This document shows positions 23,301 to 35,300 of a stretch of DNA of 64,000 bases, piece by piece. The stretch's first letter is position 1, and the number at the start of each line of letters is the position of its first letter. A program made the translations under genes and the position numbers. Location of the stretch: contig NC_030677.2 of the NCBI RefSeq assembly GCF_000004195.4, positions 68,596,222 to 68,660,221 on the forward strand, in the 5' to 3' direction. The notes beneath the pieces are model-generated. The model saw nothing but the letters and a program-made list of their open reading frames with translations. It searched no databases and was not told the DNA's origin. The stretch is from Xenopus tropicalis (Eukaryota > Chordata > Amphibia > Anura > Pipidae).

Positions 23301-26300
23301 GTGGTGAGTAAAATGTTGCTTACAAGCCACTGGTTGGGGATCACTGATGAAATTTATCATGACCACAGCATGGCTGCAGCAAGCACAGAAAGCAGCTTTT
23401 CACACTTATATAATTGCACGAACTGCTAATATTTTGAAATCTAAAAAAACTAGACAACAAAAGTACCATAAAAAGTATAATAGCATCTTAAATGTTAATA
23501 ATACATTGTTATAATTTACCCTATAGGTCCCCTTCAAAGTATCATAATAAGAACAGTGACTGTAGCTTAATAACCTTCAGCTTTGACTCATATGTTTTAC
23601 TCTAGTATGACTAAATACAGCTTTGCAATGGGTACCTGCAATGGCAACTTTAGCACCTATGTTAATTTCTCAATTGCCACCTCAGACCCAATCTTTAAAG
23701 AAATTCTTTGCAATTCCCCTTAAAGACATACTTTTTATAGACTGGACAAAGAAATATTAAGAAGTACAGTTATATGACCTCTTATCCAGAATGCTCAGGA
23801 CCTGGGGTTTTCTGGATAAAGGATCTTTCTATAATTTAGGTCTCCATACTTTAAGACTACTATAAAATCATTTAAACATTAAATAAACCAAACAGAACTG
23901 TTTTGCATCCAATAAGGATTAATTCTATCTTAGTTGGAATCAAGTACAAGGTACTGTTTTATTATTACAGAGAAAAGGGAAACCATTTTTAAATAAATGT
24001 AATTATTTGAATAAAATGGAGTTTATGAGAGATGGCCATTCTGTAATTTGGACCTTTCTGGATAATGGGTTTCCGGATAATGGATCCTATACCTGCATAC
24101 AATTTGAGAAATTAAAATTCTTCATAAAAGAGAAAAGATTCATTATTACAATTTCAACCATTAAACCAAACTCTATGAACCAACAGGAAAACAGGAAAGG
24201 ATAGGTCACAAGTGTGAGCTATATATGATGAACTCTGTGTTGTACTGGGATTAAAGAACAGTTCAGTGTAAAAATGAAACTGAGTAAAACAGATAGAGTG
24301 TGCAAAATAAAAAATATTTCTATTATAATTAGTTAGGCAAAAATGCCTACATAATCTACAAAGGCTGGAGTGAGCAGATATCTAACATAATAGCCAGAAC
24401 ACTTCTTCCTGCTTTCAGCTCTCTGTTCTCTTAGTCAGTGACTTCAGGGGAGGGGGCACATGGGACCCCAGTTAGTTTGTGAGCACACAGGTCAGATTCA
24501 AAAGCAAACTAACAGTTATGTCCCATATGGCCCCCCCTCGAGTCACTGATTGGTTACTGACTGCTAACAGCTTAGAGAAATGTAAAGGAGGCAGTAGTGT
24601 TCTGGCTTTTATGTTAGATATCCATTCACTCCAGCCTTTATAGATTACATTTTTGGCTAACTAACTATGTTAAAAAATATATATATTTTGCGCAGTCTAT
24701 CTATTTTACCCAGTTTCATTATTCTGAACTGTTCCTTTAAGAAAGGCAAAAATAATAGGACCCATTTATTATGGATACAGACACAAGCTCTGGTCTGGGG
24801 CACTGAGAGAAGCCATTAGAGCCCATACATGGAGAACTTGTATCTGTACCAATTGCAGGGGGGGAAGTTATGAGTCAAGTGGTAATTATACCTGGCTTTT
24901 AAGGGCACCATAAGGGGAAGAAAGGTAAAAAATCATACACCCAATTCAATTTTACAGGCTTTTAGGCTGTTATTCTGAAGAGTATTGTCTGAGCTCTCTT
25001 CAACTTTTGAGGTAATTTTTTAAAGGAACACTGTCATGAGAAAACATGTTTATTCAAAACAATCAGTTAATAGACCTTCACTATTGCAGAATCCTGCATT
25101 GAAATCCATTTAAAAAATGCAAACAGATATTTTTAAATTTAATTTTGAAATTTCACATGAACCTAGCCATATTCTTCATTTCCCAGGGTGCCACAGCCAT
25201 GTGACCTGTGCTCTGATAAACATCAATCATTCTTTACTGCTCCGCTGCAAGTAAGAGTGATATCACCCCTCCCTTTCCCCCCCAGCAGCCAATCAGCAGA
25301 ACAATAGGAAGGGAGCAAGATAGCAGCTCCCAGTAGATATCAGAATAGCACTCAATAGTAAGAAATCCAAGTCCATCTTGGGCTTGGGAGTGCTGGCTCC
25401 TTCTGAAACCTCAGACTCAGGCACAATGCACTGAGATGGCTGCCTACACACCAATATTGGATGTATAAGGTAAAAAAAATTCTAGCACATAGCTACTAAG
25501 AATAACTGTGGAAAAATGAGAACACAATTACACCAAGGCATAAATGGTATTTGACATGACATCAAAGTTTTAAGTAGCAACAGTGGCTGGCCAACACCAA
25601 ACCCCACCCCAGACAGGCCCTTGGCCCCACTCGCCCCCCTTCCCTAACCTCCTTTCCAATAAGTCAGACAACTCAGGCACTTGCACTACGCCCACCCCAA
25701 TGACTGCATGCTCGACTGGCATAAATACCAGTGTCAGTACACAGAAGACATATGTGCCTAGCTCCCCCATGCTGTTGCACCCTGGGCATGTGTCTCTTCT
25801 GCCTACCCCTAGTTACGGCCCTGACTAACAATGTATATGAACTGCATCAATAAGCGCAACTACTGTGTCCTTGTTTCATTTGTAAATAAGCGCTTATGTC
25901 TTTTGAGAGATCCTGACATACAGTATATCTCATAAATCAATGAGCATACTAGAAATACTAAGCACTGTTGTTGCCTGCATGTTGGTTTATAGAAATGTTT
26001 TAATGAATAAAATTGTTCAGTGTCCTTTGGTAACCATCATAAAGAGTGAATTGAGCACCTTCATGCGCACAATTGTAAAAGTCCATCACTTTGTATCATA
26101 ATTTTAATCACTATGTTACTTTGCATAATAATTTTGCTTTAAAATTAAATTAGTGGACAAAAGGGTTACTCCAGAACATGTAACTTGCTTTGTGGGTTTT
26201 TATGTGTAATGAATTAAATGACACTGTACAATATAATTCAGCCTACCCTGTGCAGCATAAAAGGTCTGTTAATTAATTTAAAAGCTTTAAAACAAGGTAA

Positions 26301-29300
26301 AATGAGGACTGAGCCAAAGGCTTATGTTTTTTTTACTCACATGACTGGGTTTAAATGATGTCTGAAGTGCAAAACTACTAATTGATAAATCCCTGATAAT
26401 CCTGCCTTTCATAACACAGTATTAACTATCTGTGCTGTCTCAGACATTAACAAAAGTAAATAATATACCTGAAAGCATCTGTAAGTGTTGGAAGTGTTGA
26501 TGTTTATTAAATACTGCACAGCAAATGTAGGCAAATTACCCTATATAACGGTAAAGCATGACTCAAGGACCCCCAATGAGCCAATCCCTGCTCCCACACT
26601 GCCCCAGCCAACAACGTTCTTGCTCTGCTGTGCTACTTACTTTGTTGTTAAAAATTAAAGATGGCCATGCATTCCACTGTACTGAACACATGGCCATGTT
26701 TAATTTTTAATAGTGTAGCAAGTAGCACAGTGGAGAGAGGTAGTGGCTGGGGGGTGGCTAGCTTGCAGGCAGGTAGAAGGGTGCAACAGGGTCAAGGCCC
26801 ACCAGGATTTTTCCTGGTATCCCGGTGGGCCAGCTATTGCAACAAATAAGTTTATGTTTTTCAATATTTGGTGGTTTTGGTGTTTAGCAGTTTTAGACAA
26901 TTTAGACTAATAATATCAGCATTGGCCTCACAGCCTGTGAAGGTTAAGGGTGTCAGTGACCCAATTTTTATGCACTTTCTGTATTCAGTTATCCCTCAGG
27001 TTGTTGACTTGGTTGAACCAAAAGCTTGCTATTAGCAGTAACCACCAGAAATAGAAAATTAGTATAAATTGGCATTTACATAAAGTCAAAGACAAGAGGT
27101 CCTCTGTACTCACCAATTATCAATATGATAAGGACATTGAGACATTTTTATGGTTATGTAATAAAAGGCATTAAATTTGCCCAGCAGCTCATAATAACCA
27201 ATAATAATAACCCATAATAACCAATCAGCAGGTAGAATTTACTGGTCACCTGTTTAAAACAAAGAATCTTATTGGTTTTTATTGGAAAGGCTGTACAGAG
27301 TGCCTCCAACATATATTTATGTATGTATAACTGTCTGTGTATAATACTTTGGACCTTGATTATAGAGATTCAGATAGAATAAATGCTCTTTTGTAAATAA
27401 CACACTATGGGGCAAATTTATTAAAATGGGAGATTAGAGCTCACCACAGTAAAACACACGCACTTTCCATTCATTTCTATGGGATTTTTAGAAGTGCATT
27501 TTTTAAATGGTGAACTCTAACTTTCACCTATTAATAAATACATTTCCAATAATCCCATAGGAATGAATAGAATTTTTCTAATCTCAGATTTTGATAAATC
27601 TGCCCCTATGACTATGATAGGAAATCAGCCCTGACATCTATAACCTACATTGCTCATAGAACTCCCACACTGATATCTACAGGCAACTATATGTAAAATT
27701 GTAAGTGACTGCAAACATGAACATCTTGCACACTCTGATATACTTTATTAACTGAACCCCTGTGTGGCATACCTGCAGTTAGCTTTAGCAATACAATGTA
27801 AAATTAACTCACATAAATTCCTGAAAGACAGTGTTCAAAAGGTATAGTCATGGAGGTAAACAAATACTGTTCTTTATTTCAGAAACAAGGAAATTGTAAT
27901 TCAAAAGATATTTCTCTAGGAACCCATAACCCACTCTTTGCTGGAATCACAATGACATGCTTAGGAAATCTGATATAAACAAGTTGTAGGACATATGAAA
28001 GAAATTAGATTAGAGGGGTTAGTATTTAAAGCTTACAATTAAGCAAAATTCTGTTTGTTTTTATTATAATGTGTGCTTCTGTTTATCCAGTTGACTTTTG
28101 GATTTTCTGCCTTATGCTCATGCCACACGTTCCAGGGCCGAATTCCACACCATGTGTCTGTACCCGAGCCAAAGCAATGGCTTTGGGTGAAGGCACAGTA
28201 AAAACTAATGCCAGGGGCTGATTCTTGCATTAGCTTAAAGTACAAATGTTGAGCTATGTGTCTATTTCTATTCCTGCTGTTTTTGGGGGTCACTTACCAC
28301 TGATATATCAGTTTTTGGGTGTTTCAACATAACTATTGACAGGGGGGTCTCCTGCAATTGTATGCAATATTAAAGCATATAAAGGAATGTCATTTGGGAT
28401 AGAACGTTGCCGTAAGTGCTACACAAGCAACTAGCTTGTACCAAACAAATTAAGCACTAACTATCTTTTGTGCCATAAGTATAGCTGCACAGGAAATTAC
28501 ACAATACATATGAACAATTTAATAAAAGCACAAATATAGTTTGTATACTATGTGCCAAAGTAGATGTATGTTACTTTGTAGAGGTAGTTTACTAAAGGTG
28601 GCCACACACGTGGTGATCTGCGATCGTCAGACCTGCCACTAACGTTCAGGGCTGAAACGGCAGATAAGGAGGTAGAAACAATAGGATGTCTACCTCCTTC
28701 TGCCGATTCAGCCCTGACGGCAGATTTTGCTCAGGCACCTTCTATGGCGCCCAATCAAAATCTTTTCACTGGGCCGATCGGCGAGTCGACCGATATCAGC
28801 AGCCTCCTGCGATACCGGTCGACTCGCCAACTTGCCATACACGCACCGAATATCGTACGAAACGAGGTTTCGTACGATATTATCAGTGCGTGTATGCCCA
28901 GCTTAAGACCAGGGAAGAAGTGCAAGAGCTGCTTACCAGTCGCCACCAACCTAAACACACCTCACCCCCATGCAGAAAACTTTCTATTTCTTCCTGACTA
29001 CAGTTTGGAGTAGTGGAGGCAGAAGTAGGCCTGCGTTTTTTACTGATATCCTGCTGGCCTAATATGACACTTCATGTCTGAGTGATATGCAAGTTAGGGG
29101 ACAGTTAGAGGGCTCTCATAATTACAGTTTACACTTGCTTTGTAAATGAGCCGTATATTTCCTAGGACCCTGGCAATTACACTGCTACATTTTAGCAAAC
29201 CTATGTTAGTAAATTAGCCACTAAGTCAATTTATGTGCAAATACTGATTGAATTTCTGCTTGTTGGAAGTGATTACCACTGTATTTGCAGTTGTCTGTTA

Positions 29301-32300
29301 GCAAACTTATGAGCTTGTTCTGCCTGCAGCTATCCTGAGTAGGTACTTGTCATTTGTGAGCATCTGCATAATAAACATTTCACTGATTGAGGAATGATGT
29401 TTGTATGCAGATCTAGACTATTTGGATGGCTTGGATATACATTTGATGATCCACTGAGATGTCATCTGAGAAAGTGGTGGTAGTTCCAGGGTTCCCCAGT
29501 GTCAATAGGTGCACTTTTGCACAGTCCATCAGAGTAGACTGGATGGATGAAATGGCACATAGCTCAACTATAAAGAAGTGCAAAAATTGTACTTGGATGC
29601 AAGAAATTTTAATGTCCTGAAAGACAGAAACTTTACTCAAAAGTATAAAGCATAAAAGCATGTATTTCCTAATCTTTATTCCAGAAACAATCAAATCAAA
29701 GAAATTGTAATAGAAAAACATATTCTATTCCACATGAAAACAGAGTTCCTTCTGAGCTGAGGCCAATGGAATTTAAGTATAGTCCATTCAATGACAAAAT
29801 TACAATAGCATCTTGGGGTGGGGGGGGGGGAGAACATGTCAGGGAACATGTAAACAAGTTGTAGTAAAGAAATGTTTCATGTGATACTCTATACTAATAT
29901 ATGTTTTATAGTAACATAAATATAGAAGCCAGGGATATGAATTATCAAATGATCTAGACCTACATCTTCCCTGTAGGGCAGCACAACTGCTCTATTTGAT
30001 GGACAACGGGACTTGCTTGTCCTTGCTAGTCCCTTACTAATTATGTCTCTGAAACATGTGCTGCAGACCTGTGTGGCTTTCTGATCTCCTGAAACTAATG
30101 ACCAAACATTTAAAAGGGCTTCATACAACCAGACCGTGTAGGTCAGAACCAGACAGCTGGCAATATCTGGGAGAAGCCTAAATGCAAATTAAACTGGAAA
30201 TCTCACATAAGAAGCTAATCTTCCCTCACCCATATGTACATTTCACTGTGAAGTACAGAGATTAGTTTTACACTCTCGCTGCCAATGGATTAATCCCTAA
30301 ACAATCCTGTAAAAGAATAAATACGTTATGATTCAATTAGACTTTTTTTTAAAGGCTTAGTACAAGGCAATACCTTTGCTGGCATCATTTTATACCATTT
30401 CTTTGTAAAGACTATAAGCAATCATGGGGGATTGTTCTTGCCCGTGTTATGCCAGAGATAATCCATTAATGGCCTGTTTTGTCTGACCAACTCCCCAGTG
30501 ATGTCATCCAGTGGATCAACAGGCTGTGAAGTGTGAAAATAAAGCCGAGAACATAGGAAGCTTGGGCAAATATAAAACAGTTAACAGAGTTAGTGTCTCC
30601 TTTATAAATGCTTGGAAAATGCAAGCAAATCACATGAGTTACTGATCCTCTGACGATATACTGACGATGGCTAATAAATACATTCTATAATGAGCAAACT
30701 TTGTCATCTGTTTTCACTGAATTACTTAGCCAGCTTAGACCTAGCAACATCCCAGTATTTACAAAACCTTTTATGTGCAGTAAAGTAGTGATAACTAAAT
30801 AATACTTCAGATTTATAAATAGATCTCTCAAATTCAATTCCGTTTTCCTTGTCAGACCAACCAGGTCATGCTTCTACCCCTTTAACATTTCATAACTAAG
30901 TTACTTTATACTGCATCCTATTGAGCAGGGGTACTTCTGCCATAAGGAGAGTCACCAGTGGCGGCAAAAAGCCATTCCTTAACGGCTCTTCTAGTGTAGA
31001 ACCCCCAGGACCCCTCCAGCGCAGGAAAGGTGAGCACAGGGAGGCGGCATCGCAGGAGCCGCCTCAGGGTGGCTCAGGAGTGAGAAATGCCCTGCAATTG
31101 AGCATATTATAACCTGCCGGTGACTTCAGCCAGCATTGAACCGGGAAGTTATTTCACAGCTCTGGATGCCCTATATCAGGGATCCCCAACCTTTTTTTAC
31201 TCGTGAGCCACATTCAAATGTAAAAAGACTTGGGGAGCAACACAAGCATAAAACATGTTCCTGGGGTGTCAAAGAAGGGCTGTTATTGGCTATTTGATAG
31301 CCCCTATATGGACTGGAAGCCTACATAAGGTTCTGTTTGGCAGTACATCTGGTTTGTATGCAACAAAAACTTACCTCCAAGAATTCAACTGCTTTGAGGC
31401 CACTGGGAGCAACATCCAAGGGGTTGGAGAGCAACATGTTGCTCACGAGCCACTGGTTGGGGACCACTGCCCTATATTGTTGTAGCCAGTGCATAACATG
31501 CTAGATCAAGAGTACAAGTGTTCTTTGTAAGCCAGCAACCATTTTTTAGGAGAAGAGAGATATGCTGCATGAAGTCAAACTAACACAGATGTCAGCAAAA
31601 CACTAGCATAATGGGGCTTTCTGTCTCAGGACAAAGAACTCCTATATCACAGTTACCTAAACTTTTTAGGGTGACCCTTATCGGGGGGCAAAAGAATGGA
31701 TAAGGAGACAACCGTAATAGCAGTTGATATCATTGGTAAATGCACTGTTTTAGATACTCTATCTGGGTGACGGTTATAAAATTCTTTGGTGAACTAAGGG
31801 AACCTAACCAAAAGTAGGACTCCAAGTCTGAAAAATTCTTGTCTTGATACATTAAGTTTCACATCAATTTCACAGTTTTGTAAGAGCTATCACCACCCAT
31901 TTTCCAATTTGAATGCCCAGCTTCACGAAATGTTATGTAGTATAATGGGCTCATTTATGAACACAAGGGCTATTCATTAAATGTAATTGCATCCAAACAT
32001 GCTTCTTATACTTCCTCATTGTTGCGCTGAGTGCCCATTCATTCATTACGAAAATCATGTAAAAGTGTGCGTACTCATGCAAGGCAACCCTGGAACCACC
32101 ACCAACCTGAAAAGGTTCTAATTCCAGGGTCCCCACAGTGGCCTGCATAAATAAGTGTAATAGACCTGCACGCAAAGTACTACAAGTTACAACATTTAAA
32201 TGCCAAATTCTGGAAGCAACAATTTTCCTACTACAAAATTTTTAGTCACAACAATTAATGAACAAACCATAGAAACACTGCCCTAGCAGTACACTCTGCT

Positions 32301-35300
32301 GGAGAAACATGTTTTTTCTCCTATCCTCATCTTCTGAGCTCAGTTTAACCATTACAGCACTCATTCCAAGGAAGGAAGTTCTGAATTCTTCATTGCATGA
32401 ATTTAACAGCACACATGTGCTGTTTGTAAATGTAAATGTCACAAGATGTGTGAGAAGAGCACTTTGGATGTGTGTAATTGCATCCCTTAGTCCTCATTCG
32501 AGAAGCAGTTGCATCCAAACTTGTACCTGGTTTTCGCACATAACACCCTGTCCTTCTCTCAGTAAGGGAGACCTACAATGTGTATCTTATTTTTTTATCA
32601 GGGAGAGGCAATACATCTTGCAGATGATATTTAGCTGCCAATACACAGGCCTGCCCAATTGGATTGCCTGTTTATTGAGGACTGCATCAGCAGGTTGATG
32701 CAGTCCTTGTCCAGTAGGTCTCCATGGGCCCTGCTGTATGATCAGCCTTATTTGCCCCAAATGAATGGATCAGACAATGTATGGCCAGCTTAGGGTATTG
32801 GTACAAAGGGACATTAGTCGCCCATGATAAATCTTTGTTCCAACGGGCCAGTGGGAAAGCATTCCCAAGAGATAAGTTGCCTGTGGTAGTAAAGATTTAT
32901 TGTGGGCTACTAATCCTCTGGTGTGCCAGTATCCTTGCCAGGACCCATGCACTAAGCATTTGTACACTGAGCAATGTACAAGTTAGAGTACAGTCCTGTC
33001 AAGTGCAGAGTCCTGTAATTAATGCCTTCCCTGTACTAAATGCCTGCCTTGGGGCTGATTGTGGTCATTAAACCACATAAAAACATAAAAAAAACCATAA
33101 ACCACAGGACAACATGCACAGTGTAAAAAAAAGTCAAAAACACAGAACACAAAAAAGTGTCACAGGCACACAGAAAACAACAAAGTTGTTACAAAAAGTG
33201 CACAAACCTCATGCAACCCACATTTAAATTATCATAAGTTACAAACTCTATTCTTCTAACACATGGCTGCCCAGCTGGGAGCTAGACCCAAACCTAATCA
33301 TGGACTGCAATACATTCTGTATTTCTCACTATGTTTCTATTTAATGTATCTCCCTAAGCAAATGCTATAATGGGTAATCATCCCACTACATGGACAAAGC
33401 AGAACTGGGTAGCACCACACTAACAAAGTATAATTGTTTGTCACATAAACAGCACTTTGCCATGTTGACCTTTCTCTGCTGCAATAATATGTAGGAAATA
33501 TCTGATCTGACTTACCCAGTATAACTCTCTGAGTTAATAAATCAGAGCTTATCAGGGATTTATCAGAGAATGGAGGCCATATATCCAATAGGTCTGAGGG
33601 GAGAGTTGTCAGTTTGTTGCTTGACAGATCCAAATAGGTAATGTTCCTCAGGTACCGGGCTGATTCTGCTGGAATACTTGCTATCTTATTGTTATGAAGG
33701 TCCAAGGTCCGTAGACTTGGCATCTCTGCTAAAGATTCCCATGGGAACACAGATATTGCATTCCCATCCAAGCGTAACTCATGTAGTTGCTTCAGATTGT
33801 AAAAACTGCTGGAGTCAATGCTGGAAATGCTATTGTAGGTAACCCAAAGGTATTTTAAATCCACCAGGTAATAGAAGGCTTCTGTGGGAATTTTTCGTAT
33901 TACTGTCTTTTCAATGCGGAGCTTCACAGTATCAACAGGAACATTGACGGGGATGTCAAACATATCAGGATCATTACACAGAACAGACCTAATATACAAA
34001 ATATGTTATAAAACTTGTTACAGCAAAAGATTCCATTTAAGAGAAATTACATGCTGTACATGTCATGGCTACAAAAAAAAAACAGTACTGAAAATTGTCT
34101 GTACTTGTGTTTTAGCAAGGACTGCTCTCAGTATTGTCTATGGCAGGGAATTTTCTGGCACTTTGTAGAGGCGACAAGGAGCTGGCTACAAGTAACTGTG
34201 TGTCACAGCCCTTACACAGGTGACATATATCAATTTCCAGCTTTGAGGGGGCTTAAAATTGTATACAATTAATTATCTCATCCACCAGTACAATAGTGCA
34301 GCCTTATGCAGGCATCATTTGGATCAATAATCGCTAACTGTGTAAGGAATATTGTAATCATTCAATGTCAGTATGACAATTATCTTTTCATGCCAAGAAA
34401 TATTGCAAGAAAGTAGCTGGGAATGCTGTGCAGGGCTGCGCACCATCAGCAAAACCAGCGGAGACCCTTGCTCCTGAACACTACTATATGCATTACAACA
34501 GTGGTTTCTGGGACAAAGATGCTGAGATCCCTGAATCACATGCTAAGGCCTTTGCTGCATGTTGGGCTACACAACTGACATTCTAATGCTTCCAGGAAAT
34601 CAGCATCTTGGTTGGGAGCGCATCTAACTTTCTAATCTGTGCAGCACCCTACCCCACAGCAGGTAAGCCTTGTATTTATCCTGTAGTAAGGAGACAACCC
34701 CTCAATAAATGTCTACATAATACAGGGCCACTTTAGTCCCTTTCATTACTTGTGTTGCCCCAGCCGTTAATAGCCAGGTGTAATTATTTTTCAAGCATTC
34801 CTCATTATTTTCATTTCATTTGTTTTGCTTGTTCTACTTTGCATACCTTTTTAATGTGTTCCACCTTTACTACTATGTTCCACACTACAGGTAGGAGACC
34901 TATTATCCAGAAAGCTTGGGACCTGGGGTTTTCTGGATAAGGGATCTTTCTGTAATTTGGGTCTTCATACCTAAAGTCTGCTAAAAATCATTTAAACATT
35001 AAATAAACCCAATATGATTGTTTTGCCTCCAATAATGGTTAATTATAGCTTAGTCCCATATCTGTATTACCAGTAAGAGACTCTAGGGCTGATTCACTAA
35101 GGTGCGTTAAAACAAGCGCTATTTATAGCATGTGTTAAAAATTTTATTGCATCTAATTTTTCGCATCCTAACACACGATTCACTAAAAGGATACTTGCGT
35201 TAATTTAGACGCGATGCTGTTTGTGTTAATTAAGTCGCGAAGACTATTTTTGTGCAGTATTTGATGCAACGCGCACTAATTAACGCAGCATGCACAAATT

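Noticed and set aside
28686..28997. Open frames on both strands of about 70-100 codons
   Set aside because: They come from the palindromic stems of the multi-hairpin MITE.
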